Notes under the pieces: model-generated
Told to the model about the DNA's origin: nothing
Databases searched by the model: none
The model's input: the letters and a program-made list of their open reading frames with translations, nothing else
Assembly: GCA_009760885.1 (NCBI GenBank)
Contig: CM019721.1
Location: forward strand, 17,284,196-17,348,195
Reading direction: 5' to 3'
Length of the DNA: 64,000 nucleotides
DNA from: Achatina immaculata
Lineage: Eukaryota; Mollusca; Gastropoda; Stylommatophora; Achatinidae
Program-made: the position numbers and the translations under genes
In this document: piece by piece, positions 42,394 to 53,235 of the stretch
How the letters are laid out: each line of letters opens with the position of its first letter
How positions within the stretch are numbered: position 1 is the first letter of the stretch

Positions 42394-43440
42394 TCATCTG
42401 AGTGACCTTCCGCTGCCTGCTGGGTCCAAGAGGATGGTACTCACGTGAGCTGTGTTTGCCTCTTCTGGGTGTGGTTTTTTCGTTTCCGGGTCTATCCTTG
42501 GAGGCTGGTTTTCCGGAACCTTACTGCCTGTCACCCTTTTCCGTGGGGTGCACAGTGACTTGTTGGTTTTTGCTGGATCTGTAGCGGTTATTGGGTGCCG
42601 TCTGTTCTTCCTGTTTTCTACCAGCTTGTAACCGTCGTCGATAGGCTCTGGAGCTGGCTCGTGATCTTGTTCAACGTTGATTGTGTGTGTGTTTGTGGCG
42701 GGGGGGGGGGGAAAGGGAGGTCTTTCTTCATCTTTGTCTGCCACTTGCTGGGCGTGTTTATCTTTTGCACCGTCTGTTAATGCTGGTTTCGTTTTCTCTG
42801 GGCAATTTGTTAGCCTAGTGAAAGTCCTCACCGCATGTTGGACTTGGTGTTGTTGTGACCCGTAGTGTCGCTGCGATTTTCAGCTCCTTTGCGCCGCTAT
42901 GGTTCCTTATGACTGTGAAATGTGGCACCTCCACTTTGAGCCTGCATAGGAAGCTCCATTTGTCGGAGGCTTTTTCTACACGCGAGACTTCTGCCTCTTC
43001 GTCGCCTGTCAGGAACACGACGAGTCTTTTGGCCATGTGCGTCTTGGTCGTCTGGGGTAACCAGTGTAGCGTTCCCTTAAAGCGTTCTTTGTCAAGGTGC
43101 TCGATTGTAATCGTCAGCTTACCGTCCTCGAGTTTCAGTGTTCTGCCGTGTAGCGAACTGTAGCGGGTGATGTTGACCACCTGCTTCAGTGTGACGAACC
43201 ACTTTATTTTGGTTTCGTATCTAACTGAGAGTAGCTACTCCGTTCATCCCAAGCCCCGCTGGCCCGGCTAAAATGCTGTACATGTACGCATGGGGTATTT
43301 TTGTGGCATTAGCCCCGCTGACAGTAATGACCAGCGTTCAGGGGTGCCGGTACTGGCCGCCATCCAAATCCTCCTCCTTCTCCTCCTCCTCTTCCTCCTC
43401 CTCCTTCTCCTCGATGAAGGCTTTCGCCTTTGCCTATTCC
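42394..43440 (-). pseudogene. Tx1-clade LINE ORF1, subfamily B, unit 1
   Basis: Minus-strand pieces: DGGQYRHP(stop)TLVITVS and ANATKIPHAYVYSILAGPAG, then VVNITRYSSLHGRTLKLEDG, IEHLDKERFKGTLHWLPQTT and WSFLCRLKVEVPHF (42,815-43,180), then a Pro/Lys-rich tail (DGYKLVENRKNRRHP) to 42,394. It aligns with ORF1 of the neighbouring Tx1 element (49,107-50,082), but two nonsense codons and a frame change break it and its CCHC knuckle is lost. Identical damage occurs at 51,013-52,060 and 60,898-61,940, so the damage came before the array expanded. A (GGA)n tract precedes it. Confidence 0.8.
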
Positions 43441-44616
43441 TGGCATTTTTTCACCTTTTGTTGTTAGCAAAAAATTGAAACTACACTAGCTTTCGGTGTC
43501 AAGGTTTTATCAGAGATCAAAAAGCTACTTCCTGTCTCCGTCCCATATTCCTGCATTGGGAACCTCTGCAGTGTTAAATGTTAGATAGCTGCTGAAAGCA
43601 GAATACTTGATTAATAAATGAGTTGTGTTAACTGTTAAAATTTTAGAGGTTGCTTTGGTGAAAGTATAGCAGTATATTGAATGTTAGGATGTAAGATAGA
43701 TAAGTCATCTGAGAATTGTAAAAATTAATATAAAATGAGTTATCTCCTAAAGTAATTAGATGTTTGTGAGTAGAGTCTATCTGCTTTGTCTCGGGTTGCA
43801 CGAGGGTCACGTTTAAGGTATGACAGGAAAAAGGTCAGGTGAAAGAGAAATCATATGACTGAGGGACAGTTGTGTTTTGTATATGGTCTGAGATAGACGT
43901 ATATTAATCTGTTAGAAATGATGTTGTTTAGTGAAATAGATGTAGAATAGAGTGTATTAGGATGTTCTGATGGCGACAATAGTCTGCCGGGAACATATAT
44001 TATATCATGGAGATGTCCAGTCTTGTGTCCATGGGTTTTGTTGATGCCTTTGTCGTTCTCGTCATATCGCTCATAGTCACCCCGTGCATCATTAAAGTTG
44101 CTGCGTCTGTATTACTATTTCCACTGAGAGAGAATGAACCTGGGAGCAAGTAAATCTGTGAAGTGAATAACAAAATAGACGCAGAACAAAGTAGAGTAGT
44201 CGTAGATTAAATGAGATAAAACATTAAAAGTAATTGATAAAGTCAACACTTGTCGTTGTAAACAGAAAGAACAGTATTCCAGTGGACAATAGTGGACATT
44301 TACAGAGAGATGAGCAACAAGTTTACATCCTACACATGTAGAATCAGCCGAGTAAACTACTTAAAAAGCACTCACTCCCCACTAAGATAAGCCATGTGAC
44401 CAATCATGACATTTTGATTAAGAGAAACCACTCAGATCGCCACTTCCTCCTCCAAATCCCCACTAAGGGAGGAGAGGAACGATCCTCAATGGACCTTAGG
44501 ATTATCACAAGAGGAATGATGATCCCAGGACCAGCTTCACGCTCAGAGGAAGTGGCTCGACCTCGTCATCGTGGTTTGGTTGCCGTGCAGATTTGCGCGA
44601 CGTCTCGGCAAGACAA
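43441..44616. other. Unit spacer P, copy 1
   Basis: No known domain. Repeated at 52,060-53,235 and 61,945-63,110. It holds a 48-codon plus-strand frame (44,008-44,154) for a hydrophobic peptide (FVDAFVVLVISLIVTPCIIK), kept in copy 2 and frameshifted by a 2-bp insertion in copy 3. A second plus-strand frame (44,396-44,719) has no recognisable features. Confidence 0.6.
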
Positions 44617-45015
44617 ACCTTTAGAAATGATCCCTAAAAGTATGATCTTAAAGTTACAAGTCGTCCACAAGGGGTCACTAAAACCATGTGTTATTCTCAT
44701 TATATACTATAAAAATTAGAATGTGCTTCAAATAATTTAATTTTATTTTCCAAATTTTATATTAATATACCATTTTATTAAGTTTTTAGATGTAATATTC
44801 CTAGCTTGTGATTCTTGTGTTAAAGTTTTTTTCAGCCTGTGTATAACTGTAGTAATAATCTGCAAGGAATCTAATTATTATTAGGAGTTTAGGGAGATAA
44901 GCTAGAGAGCAAAGTGCATTTTAGAAATTGATATGGGAGATAACTACATACTGGAAGCCACGTGTTCGTATGTAGATGACTATACCTTGATATCATTCAA
45001 TATTCATGGTGCTTT
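44617..45015. other. AT-rich spacer of array unit 1
   Basis: Non-coding, repeated at 54,476-54,875. No RNA or protein feature seen. Confidence 0.6.
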
Positions 45016-45123
45016 CCTTTTTTTTTTCTTTTTCTTTTTTGTGTTTCAGACTCAATGAGTGGTCTGTCAGGAAACTGGACTGTGCAACTTTGAAAACTCT
45101 GTTTGTCGCTGACATCATGTGAC

Positions 45124-45126
<3 letters not shown>

Positions 45127-45181
<55 letters not shown>
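45127..45181. repeat. (GT)n microsatellite in Tx1 3' UTR
   Basis: About 27 GT units. The equivalent in unit 2 (54,986-55,065) is about 12 units longer, showing slippage since duplication. Confidence 0.98.
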
Positions 45182-45183
<2 letters not shown>

Positions 45184-45287
45184 CTTTTAAATTAGTTAAT
45201 TAATTTTAAAATTTGTTTTCCAAAAAAAAAAAACAGTTTGATATTATTTTCCTTTCTATATCTCATGTAATACTTTCTTCCGGGACT

Positions 45288-45295
<8 letters not shown>

Positions 45296-45338
<43 letters not shown>

Positions 45339-45474
45339 TAAACACTCATACACGCTGTCTCTTTCTCTTCCTCTCCCATACTTCCTCTCACTCTGGAGAT
45401 GTACATGAATGTGTTTTGGCATTGCCTTCTCCTTCTCTCTGCGGATGTACATGAAGCCTTGCTATTTTTTTAAG

Positions 45475-45535
<61 letters not shown>

Positions 45536-45645
45536 TTCTTCCTCTCTCTCTTTCTTCCTCTCTCTCTCTCTTTCTCTCTCTCTTTCTTTCTTTCTTTTCT
45601 TCCTCTCTCTCTCTCACTTTCTTCCTATCTCTCTCTCTCTCTCTG
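45296..45645. repeat. (TC)n-rich region in Tx1 3' UTR
   Basis: Interrupted CT/CTTT tracts on the plus strand. A similar TC region is next to the same 3' end in the 53,236-54,469 copy, so it belongs to the element. Confidence 0.9.
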
Positions 45646-45714
45646 CCAGTCCATGCTTTTACTTATTCTTTGTTGAAACAGTCCTAAGAAAGTGGCCTGA
45701 ATAAAGGTGTAGAA

Positions 45715-48450
45715 TTAGAAACGAGCTCTGTTTCTGCACGTCCACACCAAGAACCTGAACTCTGCGAGCAGGCCCAGTAGCTTGCTGTGTGTGTCCGGCT
45801 GAGTTATAGGGATAATGTTTAGCATGATAGCTTTGTATATGTCTATCTTTTGTGCTGTGTGTGTTTCTATTATGTTCTGTAGTGTTGCTATACTAGGTGT
45901 ATATATTGCACTCATAAAATATATGTTATTCTGTTTCTTGTATGTTGTTCCTGCATAGTTTGCATGGTGCTGTCTGTTTGAATCTTTGTGCTTCTCTCTG
46001 TGTGATGGGTGTCATGTTGTAAATAAGCCGATATGTATTTTCTCTGGCCTTGGGTGTGATATTCTTAAAATGGAGGTTTGTGAATGTTTCTTTAAAGTCG
46101 AAGAGGCCGTATCTCCGACCTCTTTTGATCATGAGATGTAGTGGGGGTGTTTGGTTTCTGATTAAATGTTTGTAGGTGTAATTTGTTTTATGGTGTATGA
46201 GTGCTTCGTTTCGGTGGATGGCTTGAATGCAGGTTTTGTAGAAGGGTGGCGGTGTACCAAAATGGCGTGGCTGTGAGTTGTTTGGTGGGACCAGTCCGAG
46301 TCCCATGTAGTAGTGAGCTAGTGCGTGATGTTTCGGTGTCTGATGATGCCGCCCACGTGACTGATCCTAGAAGGTTCCATAGATTGTTGTGTCTTGTCTG
46401 ATCTTCTCTGGAAGTGGTTCCAGAGTTAGTGTGTACAGTAAAGGAGAGAGGGGGCAGCCCCGTCTCACAGATCTAGTTAGTCCGAAAGTCTCTGTAAGCG
46501 TGTGGTTTACTAAGACTTTGCTCTCAGGTTTGGAGTAGAGAATCTGAATCCATTCTCTAAAGTAATTCCTTATGCTGCAATGAAGTAATGTCTTGTGTAA
46601 GTACTGGTGTAATATTCTATCAAAGGCTTTCTCCTGATCTAGGGAAAGAATTGACGACTGGCAGTTTTTCTGGTGTGTGTAGTGTATGATATCTCGTATG
46701 AAATGTGTGTTGATGTATGTTTATGTTTTCTACACTACATTGTTGGTCTTTGTGTATGAGTTTGTGCATAAATGGTTTGAGTTTGTTGGTAAGGTCTTTA
46801 GTAAGTACGTTGTAGTCTATGTTCAGCAGAGATATGGCTCTGTAGCTTTTTAGTTGTGTCTTGATTGGGTTGTCTTTGGGTATGAGTGTGATAGATTGAG
46901 GCTAGGTGGTAGTTCTTTACGGTCAAAGGTTTCTGCAAAGACATGTAAGAGGAGAGGACCTAAGATAGGAAAGAAATGTTTTCAGAACTCTACTGTAAGG
47001 CCATCTGGTCCTGGTGACTTGTCTTTTTTGCATTCCTTGTACTGCTTGTGTTAAGTTTCCCTGTGTTAGTGGTGTATCGAGTGTATGTCTGTCGGTGTCA
47101 CACAGTTTGTGTGTGTGTGTGCACTGCATGTATGTCCTGTATGTGTGTTTCTGTTTTCTCCTCAGTGTATAGGTTTTTATAATATTTTCTGAACACATGC
47201 GCTATGTTTTGTATGTCTGTTTGTCTATATCTAGGTCTATTATCTCGCCCATTTGTCTGCTGCGTTGAATGTTTTGTTCTATTCTTAAGTACTGCTTAGT
47301 GAAGGTTTCTTGGGTGATAGTGTTGAGTCTAGTCCTCAGTAGTGCGCCCTGAAATCTGTGTTGTCTGTGTTTATCTAGTTCTTCTTGTAGTGTGAGTAGA
47401 TGTGGTGAGTTTTTGTCTATCTGCTTTGTTAGTCTGATTGCTTCTTCAATTATTTTCTCCTGTCTCAGTTTTTCTCTGTGTATCTGGGTTGAGAGTGTCT
47501 GCGCTCTATCCTCTGCTCCTAAGTATCTCCCAATGGTGCTGAATGTTGTGTGCCGGTATGTTGTCTGTGAAAGTGTGGATAAGCTTTGTTATGTTATCTA
47601 CAAAATGTTTGTTTCGGAGAAGTGTATTGTTAAACTTCCAATGTGGTGATCGTTTGAATGGTCTGTTTGTGTGTGTCGCGTTTAGTGTTGTGACTATTGC
47701 TTTATGGTCTGTGAACTGTAAGGTTCTAGTGAGATGTCTGGTTTGTGTTATATGATGCGTCGAAGGTACATAAATTCTGTCTAGTCTGATAGGTCTACAG
47801 TGGGAGTTGTTCTTGTGTGTAGTGTCTCTGCCTTGTGGGTGTGTGTGTGTGTGTGTCCACTAAACTGTGTGTATCTATTATGTCTTGTAGTATCTCTAGT
47901 TGGTTTTTATCTTCTCTGCATGTTCTAACAATCTGAGCTCTAACTTGACCTCCTATAATATCTGCGTCTGATAGAACACAGTTAAAATCTCTCTCTCCCC
48001 TCTGCCCAATATGATATTGTGTCCTTTATACATTCGAGTGTGTAAAGAGTCTAAATCTTCATAGAATAATGGTTGATGAATGCAGTTGGGTGGAGCATGT
48101 ATGTTGACTATAGTGTATGTTTGTGTATTGTTCGTTACCTCAACTATAGCTACTTTCCCTCTACTGTCTCTGTTTGTTCTAGCAAACTCCTATCTATGTA
48201 ACGTCTGTATGATTGCTACTCCAGACCCTGAGTTTTGTTTGGCTAGGATGAAACATGAGTGTCTAAGGCCTAACTGTGTGGTGATTTGTGCTGCGTGCCA
48301 ATCTGTTTGTATATTTGTATATTTCTTGTATAAGAATGAAATCAGGTTTGTGTGTTAGTATCAGTGAGACAATATAGTGTAGTTTCCTACGGACGCCTCT
48401 AATATTAACACTAAGTATTTTAATGTCTAAAATGAAAAAAAGAAAATGAT
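45715..48450 (-). pseudogene. Tx1-clade ORF2 (endonuclease, partial RT, zinc region), unit 1
   Basis: Minus-strand readings: DIKILSVNIRGVRRKLHYIV and THKPDFILIQEI (endonuclease start), RLDRIYVPSTHHITQ and FTDHKAIVTTL (endonuclease end). RT then has SLDQEKAFDRILHQYLHKTL (motif A), SVRRGCPLSPLLYTLTLEPL (motif B) and IYGTF. Next comes a sudden jump to AHYYMGLGLVPPNNSQPRHF and ITPKARENTYRLIYNMTPIT with CKLCRNN, and LAEFRFLVWTCRNRARF. The jump means an internal deletion removed RT motif C (YADD) and the thumb. Tx1 is the closest clade I can name (L1-like RT with APE endonuclease and C-terminal Cys/His region). Not autonomous. Confidence 0.83.
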
Positions 48451-48480
48451 CTGTTTAGACAATTGAAAGGAAATAAAAAG

Positions 48481-48690
48481 TATTATTTTTTTACATAAGT
48501 TCTGGTTGTCTTGCTAATCGCTAGGGTGCTTTGTCGTAGTATTGCCTCGAAATATAGTCCAAGGTGGTATTTTTTGGTTGTCATGGTCTGTAACCAAAAA
48601 ATACCACCTTGGACTATATTTCGAGGCAATACTACGACGCAGCACCCTAGCGATTAGCAAGACAACCAGAACTTATGTAAAAAAAATAAT
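48481..48690. repeat. 99-bp inverted duplication (12-nt loop)
   Basis: The left arm 48,481-48,579 and right arm 48,592-48,690 differ at two bases and one A-run length. The loop is gtcatggtctgt, a sequence also next to the SINE. The arms cover the start of ORF2, so the right arm is an inverted copy of that region. Confidence 0.95.
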
Positions 48691-48706
48691 AATTTTTTTT
48701 GGTTGT

Positions 48707-48996
48707 CATGGTCTGTAGGCCGGCTAGCGTAGTGGTTAGAGCACTCGTGTAGCAACCAAATGGTAGAGGGTTCGAATCCCCAGCTGAGCGGGATCTTTTT
48801 TCCGACCAATACGGCCCCGAGGTCGACCCAGCCTCGTAAAATGGGTACCAGAGAAAATCTGGGAAGTAAAGGCAGCGAGGAAAGGAACTGGTCACCCTAC
48901 CTCATACGCTGATGACCCAGCATAATGAGGTCTCTAACGCTTCACCCCCTACGGCATTTGCTATGGGACTATCTTTACTTTTTTACATGGTCTGTA
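48707..48996 (+). repeat. tRNA-derived SINE S3 with 11-bp target duplication
   Basis: Body 48,718-48,985 (268 bp) lies between two catggtctgta repeats. The tRNA-like head has an A box TAGCGTAGTGGTTAGAGCA and a B box GGTTCGAATCCCC; the body includes ccgaggtcgacccagcctcg and ends in ctatctttacttttttac. It is inserted between ORF1 and ORF2 of the Tx1 element. Confidence 0.93.
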
Positions 48997-49106
48997 AGGT
49001 GCCTTATGGTGCGTCCGCACGGTACTCGACAAGGATGTCGATGAGCAGTTGGTTGTCGTCGTCCGGGTCATAGTCTGCTGTCTGTAGCGCCCAAGATGGC
49101 GGGCCG

Positions 49107-50082
49107 TCAGCTGTTGATTGTGAGTGGAGAGTGTTGTGCCTCGTCTCCACTGTTGTCTCGAAGAGGTTGTTGAGGCCAGATGACCTCTCTTGTTTTTGTG
49201 GGTTGTTTCTTCGGTGTACAGGTTGGTGGATCTGTAGTTGCTGGTGTTGGAGGAGATCGTACAGGTAATCTTCTTTTCCTGGAAAAGTCCACTAGCTGTA
49301 AGGTGTCCCTGGCGGCCTCTGAGGGAGGGTCTTGGTCAGCTGAAGCTGGGACCTCAACTGTGGAAGGTCTTTCTGGCTCAGGTGGCTGATCTGCTTGTCG
49401 TATTGTTTGTCTAACTGCGGCTTTCGGTGCCGGTGTCTGCTTCCGTGGGCATTTGCTGGCCCAATGGGTATTGTTCTGACATATCGGACACGCCGGTTTT
49501 CGGCCTTGTAGTGTGATGAAGATCTTATGTTCTTTCGTTCCCGCCGTATTTGTGATATACGTGTAGTGTGGCACCTCCACTTTCGGGTGGCATAGAAACG
49601 ACCATTTCTCATAAGCCTTCTCCGCTCGTGAGGTCTCTGCCTCCTCATCGCCAGTCAGTCAGGAAGGTAGCAAGTCTTTTTACCATTTCAGGTTTGGCAT
49701 TGGGTGATACCCAGTGCAGGGTACCCTTTATTCTCTCTTTGTCCATGTGCTCTATCATGACATGGAGTTTCATGTCGTCGGGGAGAAATGATTTCCCGTG
49801 TAGGGACCTGTAGTAGATAACATGTGCGACTTGTGTCAAGGTGGCGAACCACTTGAACTTGTTTTCGAATCTGCTCAATGTTACAACGCCATTCGGCCCC
49901 ACACCGACCGGTCCAGCCAGGATGCTGTATATATAGCCATACGAAACCTTACTTGCATTCGGCCCTCCCGTTGTAATGACAAGTGTCCCGGGTGGGTGGT
50001 ATTGCCCTCCTTTCATATCATCCATCTCGTTGTAAACGAACTTTTTTGGGTGCGTCCATTGTTGAGGATTTTGAAAATGCAC
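49107..50082 (-). pseudogene. Tx1-clade ORF1 (gag-like, CCHC knuckle), unit 1
   Basis: The first frame (49,645-50,082) reads MDDMKGGQYHPPGTLVITTG, YGYIYSILAGPVGVGPNGVV and YYRSLHGKSFLPDD...MVKRLATFLTDW. The second (49,107-49,580, with 49,292-49,648 overlapping) reads MEVPHYTYITNTAGTKEHKI, then the zinc knuckle CPICQNNTHWASKC (C-x2-C-x4-H-x4-C), then a Pro/Gln/Lys-rich tail. A frame change near 49,650 (after FLTDW) splits them; a duplicated cagt is visible there. The true start is uncertain; a Met at NEMDDMKGG is plausible. The protein would bind element RNA. Confidence 0.82.
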
Positions 50083-50090
50083 TACAGAGC

Positions 50091-50132
50091 GCAGAACTAC
50101 ACTTTGATCTTAGCCAAAGGGCCGAGAAGCGA
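50091..50132 (-). ncRNA. U2 snRNA 5'-end fragment fused to the Tx1 5' end, unit 1
   Basis: The minus strand reads TCGCTTCTCGG, then CCCTTTGGCTAAGATCAAAG, then TGTAGTTCTG, matching U2 snRNA from nucleotide 2 to about 40 with one substitution, one inserted A and loss of one A in the branch-site-pairing GUAGUA (now GTAGTT). The match starts at the 5' terminus of U2. No U2 promoter or U2 remainder is beside it, so this is not a working snRNA gene. Confidence 0.85.
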
Positions 50133-50300
50133 GACAGATAGAAGAAACAGCCCATGATAGAAATAAATGGAGAGCCCTTGCTGATGCCTAAAGAAAGCGA
50201 GGACGCACAATGAGGGACACTGGATTACATCAATATCAGTGGGACTTTTCTTCCCGAGTTGTTGTGAACAAACAAGGGCAAAATATTATGTTTTATAATG
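50133..50300 (+). mobile_element. Short LINE C-terminus-like fragment
   Basis: The plus strand reads ETAHDRNKWRALADA, resembling the DRxKWRxLxxAxC end of LINE ORF2 proteins. It links the U2 fragment with the Tx1-B endonuclease of the next unit. Repeated at 60,020-60,187. Confidence 0.45.
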
Positions 50301-50830
50301 TCTCTAGTTGATTCGTGTCGTCTCTGCATGTTCCAACTATCTGAACTCTAACTTGATCTTCTATGATGCCTGCGTCTGACAATACACAGCTAAAATCTCC
50401 TCCTAGTATAATGTTGTGTCCTCTATACGTACGAGTGAATAGAGAGCCCACGTCCTCATAGAACATTGGATGATGCTTATGGTTAGGTGGAGCGTGTATG
50501 TTGACTATGATGTATGTGTATGTATCGTTCGTCGCCTCTACTATGGCTATTCTCCCTCTACTATCTCTATTCTAACAATCTCTCAACTGTCTGATGTCTG
50601 TACTATTGCTACTCCCGACCATAAATTTTGTATGGCTAAGCTAAAACATGAGAATCTAAGGCTTAACTATGTAATGATTTGTTGTGCATGTCTGTCTGTG
50701 TGTGTATTTGTTTCCTGGATGAGGATGAAATCTGGTTTGTGTGTTTGTATTAAAGAGACAACTTGGTGTAATTTTGTACGTATGCCTGTGATACTTAAGT
50801 TTAAAATTATAATTTCGTTATTTATTTTTT
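50300..50830 (-). pseudogene. Tx1-B endonuclease part, unit 2
   Basis: Matches 41,740-42,213, near-identical from about 50,580 on and more diverged before that (no RDSRGRIAIVE duplication). It is truncated at about 50,300, so RT is absent. Confidence 0.8.
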
Positions 50831-51012
50831 AAAGCAAATAATGAAACATGTTGAATTTAACAATTGAAAAAGAGATGGTATGCATACGTATAATCCAGAA
50901 TGATGTTGGCTTTCCTTGGTTGTGAGTCCTCGAAATGAATAACACAAATAATCGACGTGGATGAAAGTTTCACAGCGGTTCTTGTTCATCAATTATTAAG
51001 TGAGGCTCCTGG

Positions 51013-52059
51013 TCATCTGAGTGACCTTCCGCTGCCTGCTGGGTCCAAGAGGATGGTACTCACGTGAGCTGTGTTTGCCTCTTCTGGGTGTGGTTTTTTC
51101 GTTTCCGGGTCTATCCTTGGAGGCTGGTTTTCCGGAACCTTACTGCCTGTCACCCTTTTCCGTGGGGTGCACAGTGACTTGTTGGTTTTTGCTGGATCTG
51201 TAGCGGTTATTGGGTGCCGTCTGTTCTTCCTGTTTTCTACCAGCTTGTAACCGTCGTCGATAGGCTCTGGAGCTGGCTCGTGATCTTGTTCAACGTTGAT
51301 TGTGTGTGTGTTTGTGGCGGGGGGGGGGGGAAAGGGAGGTCTTTCTTCATCTTTGTCTGCCACTTGCTGGGCGTGTTTATCTTTTGCACCGTCTGTTAAT
51401 GCTGGTTTCGTTTTCTCTGGGCAATTTGTTAGCCTAGTGAAAGTCCTCACCGCATGTTGGACTTGGTGTTGTTGTGACCCGTAGTGTCGCTGCGATTTTC
51501 AGCTCCTTTGCGCCGCTATGGTTCCTTATGACTGTGAAATGTGGCACCTCCACTTTGAGCCTGCATAGGAAGCTCCATTTGTCGGAGGCTTTTTCTACAC
51601 GCGAGACTTCTGCCTCTTCGTCGCCTGTCAGGAACACGACGAGTCTTTTGGCCATGTGCGTCTTGGTCGTCTGGGGTAACCAGTGTAGCGTTCCCTTAAA
51701 GCGTTCTTTGTCAAGGTGCTCGATTGTAATCGTCAGCTTACCGTCCTCGAGTTTCAGTGTTCTGCCGTGTAGCGAACTGTAGCGGGTGATGTTGACCACC
51801 TGCTTCAGTGTGACGAACCACTTTATTTTGGTTTCGTATCTAACTGAGAGTAGCTACTCCGTTCATCCCAAGCCCCGCTGGCCCGGCTAAAATGCTGTAC
51901 ATGTACGCATGGGGTATTTTTGTGGCATTAGCCCCGCTGACAGTAATGACCAGCGTTCAGGGGTGCCGGTACTGGCCGCCATCCAAATCCTCCTCCTTCT
52001 CCTCCTCCTCTTCCTCCTCCTCCTTCTCCTCGATGAAGGCTTTCGCCTTTGCCTATTCC
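51013..52059 (-). pseudogene. Tx1-clade ORF1, subfamily B, unit 2
   Basis: Same content, stops and frame breaks as 42,394-43,440 (offset 8,619), essentially identical. Confidence 0.85.
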
Positions 52060-53235
52060 TGGCATTTTTTCACCTTTTGTTGTTAGCAAAAAATTGAAAC
52101 TACACTAGCTTTCGGTGTCAAGGTTTTATCAGAGATCAAAAAGCTACTTCCTGTCTCCGTCCCATATTCCTGCATTGGGAACCTCTGCAGTGTTAAATGT
52201 TAGATAGCTGCTGAAAGCAGAATACTTGATTAATAAATGAGTTGTGTTAACTGTTAAAATTTTAGAGGTTGCTTTGGTGAAAGTATAGCAGTATATTGAA
52301 TGTTAGGATGTAAGATAGATAAGTCATCTGAGAATTGTAAAAATTAATATAAAATGAGTTATCTCCTAAAGTAATTAGATGTTTGTGAGTAGAGTCTATC
52401 TGCTTTGTCTCGGGTTGCACGAGGGTCACGTTTAAGGTATGACAGGAAAAAGGTCAGGTGAAAGAGAAATCATATGACTGAGGGACAGTTGTGTTTTGTA
52501 TATGGTCTGAGATAGACGTATATTAATCTGTTAGAAATGATGTTGTTTAGTGAAATAGATGTAGAATAGAGTGTATTAGGATGTTCTGATGGCGACAATA
52601 GTCTGCCGGGAACATATATTATATCATGGAGATGTCCAGTCTTGTGTCCATGGGTTTTGTTGATGCCTTTGTCGTTCTCGTCATATCGCTCATAGTCACC
52701 CCGTGCATCATTAAAGTTGCTGCGTCTGTATTACTATTTCCACTGAGAGAGAATGAACCTGGGAGCAAGTAAATCTGTGAAGTGAATAACAAAATAGACG
52801 CAGAACAAAGTAGAGTAGTCGTAGATTAAATGAGATAAAACATTAAAAGTAATTGATAAAGTCAACACTTGTCGTTGTAAACAGAAAGAACAGTATTCCA
52901 GTGGACAATAGTGGACATTTACAGAGAGATGAGCAACAAGTTTACATCCTACACATGTAGAATCAGCCGAGTAAACTACTTAAAAAGCACTCACTCCCCA
53001 CTAAGATAAGCCATGTGACCAATCATGACATTTTGATTAAGAGAAACCACTCAGATCGCCACTTCCTCCTCCAAATCCCCACTAAGGGAGGAGAGGAACG
53101 ATCCTCAATGGACCTTAGGATTATCACAAGAGGAATGATGATCCCAGGACCAGCTTCACGCTCAGAGGAAGTGGCTCGACCTCGTCATCGTGGTTTGGTT
53201 GCCGTGCAGATTTGCGCGACGTCTCGGCAAGACAA
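52060..53235. other. Unit spacer P, copy 2
   Basis: Near-identical to 43,441-44,616, ending at the agacaa target of the following insertion. Confidence 0.8.

Larger units (their letters stand above)
45016..50090 (-). mobile_element. Tx1-clade LINE, subfamily A, unit 1 (both ends present)
   Basis: Minus-strand order: U2-like 5' end (50,091-50,132), ORF1 (49,107-50,082), SINE and inverted duplication, ORF2 endonuclease (about 48,450-47,500), RT (about 46,660-46,390), C-terminal zinc region, 3' UTR with (CA)n and (GA)n, and an A-rich tail at 45,016-45,041. About 5.1 kb including the SINE. Both the SINE/inversion and a deletion in RT are shared with the copy at 54,876-59,977. Confidence 0.85.

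Noticed and set aside
42402..42865. Plus-strand frames opposite the Tx1 ORF1 (MTFRCLL..., MPSVLPV..., and copies at 51,021 and 60,906)
   Set aside because: They are antisense shadows of the ORF1 reading, which has recognisable homology on the minus strand.
43480..43520. Minus-strand CTGATAA-N12-GAAAGC in all three array units, like a hammerhead
   Set aside because: The intervening 12 nt cannot pair as stem II, and the box has an A for G change. Repetition in the three units is explained by the tandem duplication.
45192..45452. Arg/Glu-repeat frames over GA-rich tracts (also 55,091-55,282 and 55,346-55,531)
   Set aside because: They are translations of (GA)n and (CA)n microsatellites.
45296..45645. 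(TC)n as a target of a microsatellite-specific Tx1 LINE
   Set aside because: Sequence beyond the TC tract (to 45,041) is still shared with the 3' UTR of the independent insertion at 53,236, so the tract is inside the element and not its target.
48718..48790. A functional tRNA gene
   Set aside because: A and B boxes are present but the head does not fold into a full cloverleaf with a matching acceptor stem, and the body continues as a SINE with target duplications.
50091..50132. A functional U2 snRNA gene
   Set aside because: Only about 40 of roughly 190 nt are present, the branch-site-pairing GUAGUA is altered, and no Sm site or promoter is seen.
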